NCBI RefSeq assembly: GCF_022751215.1
Contig: NZ_JAICDG010000001.1
Location: 1,116,001-1,180,000, forward strand
DNA length: 64,000 nucleotides
Origin: Actinomadura terrae
GTDB taxonomy: Bacteria > Actinomycetota > Actinomycetes > Streptosporangiales > Streptosporangiaceae
Reading direction: 5' to 3'
Every line of letters starts with the position of its first letter. Position 1 is the stretch's first letter. This document shows, one piece after another, positions 25,863 to 34,137 of this stretch. The notes below the pieces were generated by a model. It was not told the DNA's origin, did not search any database, and saw only the letters and a list, made by a program, of their open reading frames with translations. The translations under genes were made by a program, and so were the position numbers.

Positions 25863-26696
25863 CTACGGCTTGCGGGCGACGCCGCCGAAGGAGTCGATCG
25901 CCTGCGGGTCGCTGATCTCGGGGAAGTCCGGCCGCCACAGCGGGGTCGAGACCACGCCGGGCTCCTCCAGCTCCAGGCCCTCGAACAGCGCCTCGATGAA
26001 CTCGGGCGTGCGCGCGTGGTAGGGCACGGTCCCCGCCTCGGCGCACAGCCGCAGCGCCTCGCCCCGGGCGGTCGCCTCGGCAGGCGTCCACTCGTTGACG
26101 CCCAGCACGTTCGTGCCGTCGTTGATGGACACATAGCTCCCGGACGGCAGCGCGTCGACCAGCCGGCGGACGATGCCGGGCGGGTCGTCCTCGTCGGCCA
26201 CGTTGCCGATGATGCCGAGCAGCAGCAGCCCGATCGGCCGGTCGAAGTCCAGCACGGCGGCGGCCTGCTCGATGATCGCCTCCGGCTCGCGGACGTCGGC
26301 CTGGATGTAGGCGCAGGCGCCGCCGGGGGTGCTGGTGAGCAGCGCGCGGGCGTGCGTGACGACCAGCGGGTCGTTGTCGACGTACACGACCCGGGAGTCC
26401 GGGGCGTCGCGCTGCGCCACCTCGTGGGTGTTGTCGACGGCGGGCAGGCCCGTCCCGATGTCGAGGAACTGCCGGACGCCCATGGCGGTCATGTGGTGCA
26501 CGACGCGGATCAGGAAGGCCCGCGACTGGCGCGCCACGTCCGCGATCTCGGGGTACACCGCCGCGATCTTGTCCCCGATCTCGCGGTCGATCGGATAGGT
26601 GTCCTTGCCGCCCAGCCAGTGGTTCCAGAGCCGGGCCTGGTGCGGCCGCGTGGCGTCGATGGTCGGGCTGGCGGCGGGGGCGCCGTCGTCGGTCAT
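25863..26696 (-). CDS. DUF574 S-adenosylmethionine methyltransferase
   Basis: A 277-residue protein of the actinomycete-specific DUF574 (SAM-dependent methyltransferase) family. The start region ARLWNHWLGGKDTYPIDREIG is diagnostic; the SAM-binding motif is FLDIGTGLPAVDNTH, with the ribose-binding acidic pair in VVYVDNDPLV and motif IV as IQADVREP. Many copies occur in Streptomyces and Actinomadura genomes, often beside regulators, and their substrates are unknown. No partner gene is adjacent here. Confidence 0.92.
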   Translation of the reverse strand: MTDDGAPAASPTIDATRPHQARLWNHWLGGKDTYPIDREIGDKIAAVYPEIADVARQSRAFLIRVVHHMTAMGVRQFLDIGTGLPAVDNTHEVAQRDAPDSRVVYVDNDPLVVTHARALLTSTPGGACAYIQADVREPEAIIEQAAAVLDFDRPIGLLLLGIIGNVADEDDPPGIVRRLVDALPSGSYVSINDGTNVLGVNEWTPAEATARGEALRLCAEAGTVPYHARTPEFIEALFEGLELEEPGVVSTPLWRPDFPEISDPQAIDSFGGVARKP

Positions 26697-26774
26697 GGGG
26701 ACCTTCCAGAACTCGTGACAAATCGGTGTGCATCACACTAAACCCACCGGTGGGCCGGTGATCACCGGCGCGCG

Positions 26775-27845
26775 CTAGGGCGCGGGCGGGAGTTCGTCGG
26801 CGGCCTCGGCCGCCTGCGCCAGCCGGTCGCGCAGCGCCTGGACGAGCGCCTCGCCCTGGTCGGTGAGCCGCTCGATCGCGGGCAGCGCCAGATCGTCGCG
26901 GACGGTGTCGGCGAGCAGCTCGTCGTACTCGTGGGCGCGCGCGGCGAGCGACTCCAGGTGCCGCTGGGCGCGCAGCGCCTCGTCGGCCGCGCGGGCCCGG
27001 TCGGCGTAGCGCTCCAGCGCCTCGACCCGCCGGGTGACGGCCGCGACCGACAGCTCCAGCTTGTCGCGCAGCGGGCGGAGCGCCGCGTCCACCTCGGGCA
27101 GGTCCGCGGCCGCGGCGACCTCCTCCTGGTCGACCCGCAGCCGCGACTGCCGGGCCAGCACCCGCGCGATCTCCCACTCCTGGCGCGGCAGCGTGACGGC
27201 GTTGTCGACGGTGTCCAGCAGCCCCTCGCGGTTCACCTCGGAGTCGCGGACGGCGTCCACGGCGGCCTGCACGCGGACGAGCAGCGCGCGGCCGGGCCCG
27301 TCGAGCTCCTCGGGGGTGACGTAGCGGTCGCGGCGGCGTTGCAGCTCCCGCGCGCGCCGCAGGTCCAGCGACACCGACGGGGTGCCGAGCGCGACCAGGA
27401 CCGCGAGCATGCCGAGGCCGAGCAGCCACAGCGAGCCGAGCGCCGGCGACCCGACCAGCCCGAGCCCGAGGACGGTCAGCGGCGCCAGCCACACCAGCGG
27501 GCGGCGGCGCGCGACGATCGTGTCGAGCTCGGCGCGCAGCGTGGGGTCGGCGACCGGGCGGGGCTCCACGACGGGGCCGTCCTCGGGCGGGCGCCCGGGC
27601 GCGATCCGCCGCCAGTACGTCCCGACGTGGGTCTCGAACGCGAAGTCGGTGGGCGCGATCTCGATCTCGGTGGGCCCGGCCGGCAGCGGCCACGACCCGA
27701 CCGGCTCGCCGCCCCCGGGGCCGGTGAAGCGGACCCACCAGCCGCCCCTGCCGTCGTCGCACCGGTAGCGGCCCGGGGCGACGTCGATCCCGACGAAGTA
27801 CGTCCCGATCCCGGGGATGGACTCGCTCCACGCGCCACTGGTCAC
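26775..27845 (-). CDS. Membrane protein with coiled-coil C-terminus
   Basis: A 356-residue protein if the GTG at 27843-27845 is used; GGAGG sits six bases upstream, which favours it over more distal starts. Residues 1-75 form a beta-rich domain (GIGTYFVGIDVAPGRYRCDDG), similar to small exported domains that bind ligands. Two membrane helices lie around residues 120-165 (LAPLTVLGLGLVG, LWLLGLGMLAVLVAL). The remaining 190 residues are highly charged and helical, probably a cytoplasmic coiled coil. No family could be named; a structural or stress-sensing role is a guess. Confidence 0.65.
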   Translation of the reverse strand: MTSGAWSESIPGIGTYFVGIDVAPGRYRCDDGRGGWWVRFTGPGGGEPVGSWPLPAGPTEIEIAPTDFAFETHVGTYWRRIAPGRPPEDGPVVEPRPVADPTLRAELDTIVARRRPLVWLAPLTVLGLGLVGSPALGSLWLLGLGMLAVLVALGTPSVSLDLRRARELQRRRDRYVTPEELDGPGRALLVRVQAAVDAVRDSEVNREGLLDTVDNAVTLPRQEWEIARVLARQSRLRVDQEEVAAAADLPEVDAALRPLRDKLELSVAAVTRRVEALERYADRARAADEALRAQRHLESLAARAHEYDELLADTVRDDLALPAIERLTDQGEALVQALRDRLAQAAEAADELPPAP

Positions 27846-28013
27846 CGGCGACCTCCGACCAGACTCCTCCGCCGCGCCGCCCTGGCCGACCGGCGAGGCC
27901 CGTCGCTCCCGCATCAGGACTGACGTCCGGCGGACCGTAAGAGTTGCAGTACCCACATCCGCCGCGGGGAAGTCGCGCGCAAGGCGCACGATCGCGTTTG
28001 GAATACTCCAGGC

Positions 28014-28679
28014 GTGCGTCCCGACTACGACCCTCTCGACGATCCGCCCTGGGCGATGCAGCTCGTGGTCCGCGCGGAGAAGACCGATCCGCCTGGTCAC
28101 GGCGCCGTCTGCGAGGCGGCGGCGACGGCGGTCGTCCGGCTGCTGACCGACCCGCGCGCCACCGGACCCGACGGCGAATGGCGCGAGGCCGTGCACGCGT
28201 GGGAGTCGCGACGCATCCGCAAGGTGACACGGCGGGCGCGCGGCGTGCGCTGGCCCGAGGTCCAGGCCCTCCCCGGGATCACGGTCGAGCACGACGGCGC
28301 GCAGGTCCGCGCGTTCGTGCCGGGCCCGGTGTCGGAGGTCCCGCCGGAACTCGCCAAACTTCAGGTCGCCGGCCTCGACCTGGCCGAGGCCGAGCCCAAG
28401 CCGCCGCCCGGCTCCCCGTACGCGGCGATCACGCTCAACCCGGACGTCGCGATGACGACCGGGAAGGCCGCCGCGCAGTGCGGGCACGCCGCCCAACTCC
28501 TGCTGCGCCAGGGCAGGCGCAAGGACGTCAAGGCGTGGATCGAGGCGGGCGCCCGCGTGCACCTGACGCACGACGTCCCGTGGAGCCGCTGCGTGCGGGA
28601 CGCGACGGTCGCCGTCCGCGACGGCGGCTTCACCGAGGTCCCGCCCGGCACGATGACCGCGATCGCCCGCCTCCTCTAG
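28014..28679 (+). CDS. Peptidyl-tRNA hydrolase 2-like protein
   Basis: A 221-residue protein whose C-terminal half carries the Pth2 core TGKAAAQCGHAAQL, matching the GK-AAQC-HA motif of archaeal/eukaryotic-type peptidyl-tRNA hydrolase, and ends with FTEVPPGTMTAIA. The N-terminal 130 residues (MQLVVRAEKTDPPGHGAVCE) form an extra domain characteristic of the actinomycete version. Classical Pth2 frees stalled peptidyl-tRNA. The L7/L12-repeat gene starts eight bases after its stop, which hints at a joint ribosome-linked role. It starts with GTG. Confidence 0.8.
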   Translation: MRPDYDPLDDPPWAMQLVVRAEKTDPPGHGAVCEAAATAVVRLLTDPRATGPDGEWREAVHAWESRRIRKVTRRARGVRWPEVQALPGITVEHDGAQVRAFVPGPVSEVPPELAKLQVAGLDLAEAEPKPPPGSPYAAITLNPDVAMTTGKAAAQCGHAAQLLLRQGRRKDVKAWIEAGARVHLTHDVPWSRCVRDATVAVRDGGFTEVPPGTMTAIARLL

Positions 28680-28687
28680 GAGACCCA

Positions 28688-29167
28688 GTGGCTCGGAAAA
28701 AGACGCCTTTCCTCAACGTCCTTCCGGAAACGCGTGAGAACGCTCTGAAACTGGTCGCCGACGGGAAACATATGCGGGCGGCGAGCCTCGTCCGCAAGGC
28801 CACCGGCGTCGACCGGGAGGCCGCGAAGGAATATGTCGAGGGGCTCAAGGTCGAGGTGCTGGCCCAACGCGTCCCCGCCGAGGTCGAGGCGCAGGTGCGT
28901 GCACTTGTTGCGGAGGGCAAGCCGAGACCGGCCGCCATTCACGTCATCCGGGCCGTCGGATTCAGCCTCCAGGACGGCAAGCTCTATGTCGACGCCATGC
29001 GGGAGGGGCGGCTGCCCCAAAAGGACGGGGAAGGCCGAAGCCCGTTGTCGGAACGCGTGAAGGCGTTCGTCTCGGCCGGGGACCGGCCGTCGGCCGTCGC
29101 CCTGGTCAGGGCCGAGACGGGCATGGACGCCAGCGAGGCCGAGCGTTTCGTCGCCGCGCTGGCGTGA
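28688..29167 (+). CDS. Triple L7/L12 C-terminal-domain-like repeat protein
   Basis: A 159-residue protein starting GTG after AGGAGA. It is built of three related 35-residue helical units: ALKLVADGKHMRAASLVRKA (residues 19-53), VRALVAEGKPRPAAIHVIRA (about 70-104) and VKAFVSAGDRPSAVALVRAE (about 124-158). Each repeats the helix-turn-helix of the ribosomal stalk protein L7/L12 C-terminus (A-x-L-x-x-x-G-K-x-x-A-x-x-x-V-R). That domain recruits translation GTPases. A decoy or adaptor acting with the Pth2-like protein is inference. Confidence 0.75.
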   Translation: MARKKTPFLNVLPETRENALKLVADGKHMRAASLVRKATGVDREAAKEYVEGLKVEVLAQRVPAEVEAQVRALVAEGKPRPAAIHVIRAVGFSLQDGKLYVDAMREGRLPQKDGEGRSPLSERVKAFVSAGDRPSAVALVRAETGMDASEAERFVAALA

Positions 29168-29194
29168 GCCCGCCGGTCACGTGAGCCCGCCGGG

Positions 29195-29905
29195 TCAGCG
29201 GCGGGGGAGGCGGTTGATCGCCGAGAGGGCGAACTCCTGCGTGCGGGTGAGGCCGCTGCCGCTCGGCGGAGCCACCTGCTCGCCCGCCTCGCGCCTGGCC
29301 CGCGCCGCGGCGGCGAGCTGCGCCTTCGCGCTCAGCCCGTAGGACAGGAACAGCAGCACGACGAACCCGGCCAGGTACAGGACGTGCTCCAGCAGCCCGC
29401 CCCACCGGCCCTTCAGGACGTCCAGGACGGCGAACATCGCGAACCCCGCCATCCACCCCGCGAGCGCCGGGACGAACCACATGTCGCGGCGGCGCGCGAG
29501 CCCGGCGGCGGTGACCACGACGAGCGCCACCTCGACCGCCTTGACGACGATCAGCAGCGTCCCGGCGGGGCCGGAGGCGAAGTACTTCTCGAACTCCTCG
29601 CGCCGGTCGTCCCACAGCAGCACGGCGCTCACGATCCCCGTCACCCCGTAGGCGAGGAGGAACACGCCGACCGCGTAGTGCATGCGGTGCCAGCTCCGGC
29701 CGCCCTGCCCCTCGGCGGTGCCCGGACCGCCGGCGGGTGGGACGGGCGCGTCGGGCGCGGGCGGGACCGGCGGAGGGACGAACGTCTCGCTCGCGTCGGC
29801 CGCAGCGGCGTCGGCGGCGGCGGCGGGGGGAGGTTCCGGGAGCCGCTGGTCCGGCCGGGTCTTCTCCGGATTCGCCGCCATCATGACCGCCATCATCGCC
29901 CCCAT
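29195..29905 (-). CDS. Four-helix membrane protein of unknown function
   Basis: A protein of up to 236 residues. The N-terminal 70 residues are Pro/Ala-rich and disordered; membrane helices follow at HYAVGVFLLAYGVTGIVSAVLL, LLIVVKAVEVALVVVTAAGL, WFVPALAGWMAGFAMFAVL and VLYLAGFVVLLFLSYGLSA. A basic tail ends in NRLPRR. The start is uncertain: four methionines fall in the first nine codons and the ribosome site GGGAG could serve several. No domain family was recognised. Confidence 0.6.
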   Translation of the reverse strand: MGAMMAVMMAANPEKTRPDQRLPEPPPAAAADAAAADASETFVPPPVPPAPDAPVPPAGGPGTAEGQGGRSWHRMHYAVGVFLLAYGVTGIVSAVLLWDDRREEFEKYFASGPAGTLLIVVKAVEVALVVVTAAGLARRRDMWFVPALAGWMAGFAMFAVLDVLKGRWGGLLEHVLYLAGFVVLLFLSYGLSAKAQLAAAARARREAGEQVAPPSGSGLTRTQEFALSAINRLPRR

Positions 29906-30091
29906 GCTCCCGTTCGCCTGTTAGGCGCAAGATATCCCGGATGATGGCGCCGCGACCCCGGACGCACCGGCCGTGCTCGCGGTACTGTCCCACAGACCCG
30001 GGCTGACCAGCCCGAAGTGCTTGCGGTCGGGCCGCGGAACCGGAAGGGTGAGGGCTCGTCGGGCCGCGCGGAGTCCACGAGGAAGACGAGG

Positions 30092-30388
30092 ATGACGCCT
30101 GACGATACGGGAACCGCCGCGCCTTCGAGGACGCGGATCGAATATCTGGAAGAGCTCGGCGACGAGCTGACGAGACGGGGCTTCCGGGTGCGTCTCACCC
30201 TGCCCCGAGGCCAGTCGCCCAGCCTGCACGTGATGAATCCGGACGCGTCCGCCCTCACGGAGAACATCCTGGCGGAGCAGGGCGCGGACGGATGGTGGTA
30301 CTGGTGGTCGTGGGCCGAGCGCATCGCGGCCGCCGCCGACGTCGCCGCCGCGGCCGACCGGGTCGCGCTGGTCCTCGCCGCCCGCTGA
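30092..30388 (+). CDS. Small conserved hypothetical protein
   Basis: A 98-residue soluble protein beginning MTPDDTGTAAPSRTRIEYLEE. The centre (LGDELTRRGFRVRLTLPRGQSPSLHVMNP) and the aromatic block GWWYWWSWAERIAAA make a small mixed fold seen in many actinomycete hypothetical proteins near DNA-binding regulators. No catalytic motif is visible. GACGAGG precedes the ATG. It is followed four bases later by a long inverted repeat. Confidence 0.65.
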   Translation: MTPDDTGTAAPSRTRIEYLEELGDELTRRGFRVRLTLPRGQSPSLHVMNPDASALTENILAEQGADGWWYWWSWAERIAAAADVAAAADRVALVLAAR

Positions 30389-30391
30389 CAA

Positions 30392-30445
30392 CGTGATCAT
30401 GCAGCACGGCCCCGGCCCACTCCGGTGCCCCCCTGCATGATCACG
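30392..30445 (+). terminator. 13-bp inverted repeat with GTGATCATGC core
   Basis: CGTGATCATGCAG at 30392-30404 is exactly inverted at 30433-30445 around 28 bases. It begins four bases after a stop codon, so termination is the simplest reading, but the AT-containing arms and the long loop are atypical. The same ten bases GTGATCATGC occur at 54591-54600 after ribF. Confidence 0.55.
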
Positions 30446-30588
30446 CTCTCATGTGGGCGGCCGAATGTTGAGCGCCCGAACATTCCCCGCGCCGCTGCTC
30501 ACCGCGGGCGCGCCCCCCGCTCATCCCCTCCTCGCCAGGCGATCAGCCCGTCCAGGGTGCTCGCCCCGGTTGATCTCGCGTTACGTGA

Positions 30589-30667
30589 TTGTTACTGCCC
30601 ACAACAAATACGCGCGCCGCCGGGTCTGGTGCGAGAGACATCGCCGACATAAGTTGCGGGGCACAAC
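30589..30667. promoter_or_regulatory. Candidate operator pair upstream of sugar ABC operon
   Basis: In the 337-base gap before the solute-binding gene, an AT-richer stretch contains TTGTT-N9-AACAA (30589-30607), and about 50 bases later GTTG-N7-CAAC (30656-30670 region). ROK-type sugar repressors often bind AAC/GTT inverted repeats of this kind, and a ROK gene ends this operon. The match is weak and unproven. Confidence 0.3.
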
Positions 30668-30725
30668 ATTCACGGCGAACTCGGTCGCGCACCGCGGCCT
30701 CCACCCCCCCGAAAGGACCCGGGCT

Positions 30726-31802
30726 ATGCGCAAGGGGATCCTCAGCCTCGCCACCCTGTCGGCGGTCGCCGCGCTCGTCCTCACCGCGTGCGGAGACGAC
30801 TCCGACTCCCAGGCCGCCTCCGACTCCGCCAAGGGCAAGGTCGGCGTGATCCTGCCCGACACGACGTCCTCCACCCGCTACGAGAGCTTCGACCGCCCCT
30901 ACCTGGCGCAGGCGTTCAAGGCGGCGGGCGTCCGGTACGACATCCAGAACGCCGAGGGGTCCGCCCAGCGCTTCCAGACCATCGCCGACCAGATGATCAC
31001 CAGCGGCGCGACCGTGCTGGTCCTGGACGGCCTCGACTCCGACTCCGCCGCCGCCGTCCAGCGCAAGGCGCGGGCGCAGGGCGTCAAGACCATCGACTAC
31101 GACCGGCTCGCGCTCGGCGGCGTCTCGGACTACTACGTCTCCTTCGACAACGTGAAGGTCGGCGAGGAGCTCGGCAACGGCCTGCGCAAGTGCCTCGGGG
31201 ACAAGGCCGCGAACATCGCCTACCTGAACGGCGCACCGACCGACAACAACGCGACGCTGTTCGCGCGCGGCGCGCACGCCGTCCTCGACAAGGTCCCCAC
31301 CTACCGGAAGGCCGCCGAGCAGGCCGTCCCCGACTGGAAGCCCGAGAAGGCCGCGACCATCTTCGAGCAGATGTGGACCGAGCAGAAGGGCCGGATCGAC
31401 GGCGTCGTCGCCGCCAACGACAACCTCGCCAACGCGGTCGTCTCGATCGTCAACAAGAACGGCGAGGGCGGGAAGGTCGCCGTCACCGGCCAGGACGCCA
31501 CCCCGCAGGGCCTCCAGAACATCCTGGACGGCACGCAGTGCATGACGGTCTACAAGCCCGTGAAGCAGGAGGCGGACGCCGCCGCCAGGCTCGCCGTCGC
31601 GCTGCTCAACGGCGGCAAGGGGCAGACCAACGGCACCACCAACGACCCCGAGGGCAAGCGGGACGTGCCCTCGGTGCTGCTCACCCCGATCGGCGTCTTC
31701 AAGGACGGCATCAAGCGCGTCGTCGCCGACGGGTTCGTGAAGAAGTCCGACCTGTGCAAGGGCGCCTACGCCGCCAAGTGCAAGGACGCGGGCATCCAGT
31801 AG
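30726..31802 (+). CDS. Sugar ABC transporter substrate-binding lipoprotein (XylF-like)
   Basis: A 358-residue periplasmic-binding-protein type 1 lipoprotein. The signal peptide ends in the lipobox LTACGDD, with the acylated cysteine near residue 22. The mature part begins KVGVILPDTTSSTRYES and contains TVLVLDGLDSDSAA, DYDRLALGGVSDYYVSFDN, IDGVVAANDNLANAVV and VAVTGQDATPQGLQNIL, the pattern of XylF/ribose-binding proteins. A C-terminal cysteine pair may form a disulfide. It is first in an ABC-ATPase-permease-ATPase-ROK operon and very likely binds a pentose or related sugar. Confidence 0.92.
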   Translation: MRKGILSLATLSAVAALVLTACGDDSDSQAASDSAKGKVGVILPDTTSSTRYESFDRPYLAQAFKAAGVRYDIQNAEGSAQRFQTIADQMITSGATVLVLDGLDSDSAAAVQRKARAQGVKTIDYDRLALGGVSDYYVSFDNVKVGEELGNGLRKCLGDKAANIAYLNGAPTDNNATLFARGAHAVLDKVPTYRKAAEQAVPDWKPEKAATIFEQMWTEQKGRIDGVVAANDNLANAVVSIVNKNGEGGKVAVTGQDATPQGLQNILDGTQCMTVYKPVKQEADAAARLAVALLNGGKGQTNGTTNDPEGKRDVPSVLLTPIGVFKDGIKRVVADGFVKKSDLCKGAYAAKCKDAGIQ

Positions 31803-31929
31803 ACCACCCCTCGAAGACACCGTGGCGGGCCCCTCCCCGCCGGGGACGGACCGGCTCCCACACATCCGGCCGCCCCTGGGGGCCCGCCACGGGCACGACA
31901 CCGCGGCCATGCCCCCTGGAAGGAGACTC

Positions 31930-32715
31930 GTGGCAGAAAACGGTGACCCCGTCCTCCGCCTGACCGGGCTCAACAAGAGCTTCGGCGCCGTCCACGTCCT
32001 GCACGACGTGGACTTCACCGTGCGGCTCGGCGAGGTCATGGCCCTCGTCGGCGACAACGGCGCGGGCAAGTCCACACTGATCAAATGCGTCGCCGGCATC
32101 CACCCCGTCGACTCCGGACGCGTCGAGTTCGAGGGCCGCCCGGTGCGGGTCGCGGGCCCGCGCGACGCCGCCGCGCTCGGCATCGAGGTCGTCTACCAGG
32201 ACCTCGCGCTCGCCGACAACCTCGACATCGTCCAGAACATGTTCCTCGGCCGCGAGCGGCGCCGGGGGATCGTGCTGGACGAGGCGTCCATGGAGGAGGC
32301 GGCCCGGCGGACGCTCGCCCGGCTGTCGGTCCGCACCGTCAGGTCGGTGCGCCAGCGGGTCGCGAGCCTGTCGGGCGGGCAGCGGCAGACCGTCGCGATC
32401 GCCAAGGCCGCGCTGTGGGAGTCCAAGGTCGTCATCCTGGACGAGCCGACCGCCGCGCTCGGCGTCGCGCAGACGCGGCAGGTGCTGGACCTCGTCCGGC
32501 GGCTCGCCGACACCGGCCACGCGGTCGTGCTCATCTCGCACAACATGAACGACGTGTTCGAGGTCGCCGACCGGATCACCGCCCTGTACCTCGGCCGCGT
32601 CGCGGCGGACGTCGCGCGCTCCGAGGTCACCCCCGGGCAGGTCGTGGAGCTCATCACCGCCGGCCGTTCCGGCGGTCTCGGCGTCGCGCCGACGACCGCC
32701 GCCGAGAACATCTGA
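31930..32715 (+). CDS. Sugar ABC transporter ATPase, single domain (copy 1)
   Basis: A 261-residue ATPase with one complete nucleotide-binding domain: Walker A GDNGAGKST, Q-loop in VVYQDLALADNLD, signature LSGGQRQTVAIA, Walker B VVILDEPTAAL and H-loop LISHNMNDVF. Classical RbsA/XylG ATPases fuse two such domains in about 500 residues; this one is half that length. It starts with GTG after AGGAGA, 14 bases before the permease gene. A close paralogue follows the permease, so a heterodimer is possible. Confidence 0.92.
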   Translation: MAENGDPVLRLTGLNKSFGAVHVLHDVDFTVRLGEVMALVGDNGAGKSTLIKCVAGIHPVDSGRVEFEGRPVRVAGPRDAAALGIEVVYQDLALADNLDIVQNMFLGRERRRGIVLDEASMEEAARRTLARLSVRTVRSVRQRVASLSGGQRQTVAIAKAALWESKVVILDEPTAALGVAQTRQVLDLVRRLADTGHAVVLISHNMNDVFEVADRITALYLGRVAADVARSEVTPGQVVELITAGRSGGLGVAPTTAAENI

Positions 32716-32728
32716 AGGGGGACGCGAG

Positions 32729-34012
32729 GTGTCCACCGAAATCCCCGAAGGCAAGGAGGCCGCCGTGCAGCTGGCCGATGCGGACTTCGCCGCCGACAGC
32801 CGTCACCACGACCTGCGGTCGGCGCTGCTGGACTACCGGGACCGGATCCGCGCGGGCGAGCTCGGCGCGCTCCCGGCGATCCTCGGCCTCGTCTCGCTCG
32901 TCGTGCTGTTCACCGCCCTCAAACCGGACACGTTCCTCAGCAAGGGCAACATCGCGAACCTCTCGACGCAGGCGCTGCCCATCACGATCCTCGCGATGGG
33001 CCTCGTGTTCGTGCTGCTGCTCGGCGAGATCGACCTGTCGGCGGGCGTCGCGAGCGGCGTCTGCGCCGCCGTGATGGCCAAGCTCATGGCCGACTCCGGG
33101 CAGCCCTGGTACGTCGCGGTGCTGTCGGCCGTGGCGATCGGCATCGTCATCGGCACCCTGATCGGCTGGCTGGTCGCCGTGGTGCGGATCCCCTCGTTCG
33201 TCGTCACGCTCGCGCTGTTCCTCGGCCTCCAGGGGATCACGCTGCGGATGATCGGCGACGGCGGGACCGTGCCCGTCCGCGACAAGGTCGTGTTCGCGCT
33301 CGCCAACAAGAACATGCCGATCTGGCTCGGCTGGACGCTCACCGCCGTGTGCGTCGCCGGCTACATCGCGACCCAGCTGCTGCGCTGGCGCCGCCAGCAC
33401 GCCCGCGGCCTGCACGCCCAGCCGCTGGAGCTGGTGCTCGCGCGGTCCGCGCTCGTCGCGGCGGCGCTGCTGCTCGGCACCTACTTCCTCAGCCTGGACC
33501 GCGCGCCCAGCCCGCTCATCACGCTCGGCGGCATCCCGTGGGGCGTGCCGCTGGTCGGCGTGCTGCTCGTCGCCTGCACGTTCGTGCTCGGCCGCACGTC
33601 CTACGGCAGGCACGTCTACGCCGTCGGCGGCAACGCCGAGGCGGCCCGCCGCGCCGGGATCAACGTCACCCGCATCCGGATCTCCGTCTTCATGATCGCC
33701 TCGGGGATGGCGGCGGTCAGCGGCATCGTCGCCGCGTCCCGGCTGAACTCGGTCGCCACCGACGCGGGCGGCGGCAACACGCTGCTGTACGCGGTCGGCG
33801 CGGCCGTCATCGGCGGGACGAGCCTGTTCGGCGGGCGCGGCAAGGCGCGCGACGCGGTGTTCGGCGGCCTCGTCATCGCCATCATCGAGAACGGGCTCGG
33901 GCTGCTCGGCACCAAGGCCTACCTCCAGTACCTCATCACCGGGGTCGTGCTGCTGCTCGCGGCGGGCATCGACGCGCTGGCCAGGCGCCGCCGGTCGAAC
34001 GTGGGCCGATGA
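32729..34012 (+). CDS. Sugar ABC transporter permease (XylH/RbsC-like)
   Basis: A 427-residue membrane protein starting GTG. It has about ten helices and the family coupling motif GRTSYGRHVYAVGGNAEAARRAGI, with EIDLSAGV and GGTSLFGGRG typical of branched sugar permeases. The long loop of the middle (KQ-rich RWRRQHARG) separates two halves as in XylH. It forms the membrane pore of the transporter served by the flanking ATPases and the lipoprotein upstream. Confidence 0.93.
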   Translation: MSTEIPEGKEAAVQLADADFAADSRHHDLRSALLDYRDRIRAGELGALPAILGLVSLVVLFTALKPDTFLSKGNIANLSTQALPITILAMGLVFVLLLGEIDLSAGVASGVCAAVMAKLMADSGQPWYVAVLSAVAIGIVIGTLIGWLVAVVRIPSFVVTLALFLGLQGITLRMIGDGGTVPVRDKVVFALANKNMPIWLGWTLTAVCVAGYIATQLLRWRRQHARGLHAQPLELVLARSALVAAALLLGTYFLSLDRAPSPLITLGGIPWGVPLVGVLLVACTFVLGRTSYGRHVYAVGGNAEAARRAGINVTRIRISVFMIASGMAAVSGIVAASRLNSVATDAGGGNTLLYAVGAAVIGGTSLFGGRGKARDAVFGGLVIAIIENGLGLLGTKAYLQYLITGVVLLLAAGIDALARRRRSNVGR

Positions 34013-34137
34013 CGGCGGGCGACCCGGAACGGGAGCGGGCCGAGTGCGCTTCCTGGGCGCCGAGCGCTGCTGATACGCTCGCGATCCAGGACCGTTCGGC
34101 GCGGGACGGCGGTGTGGCACGGTGGGAGCCTCTCGGC

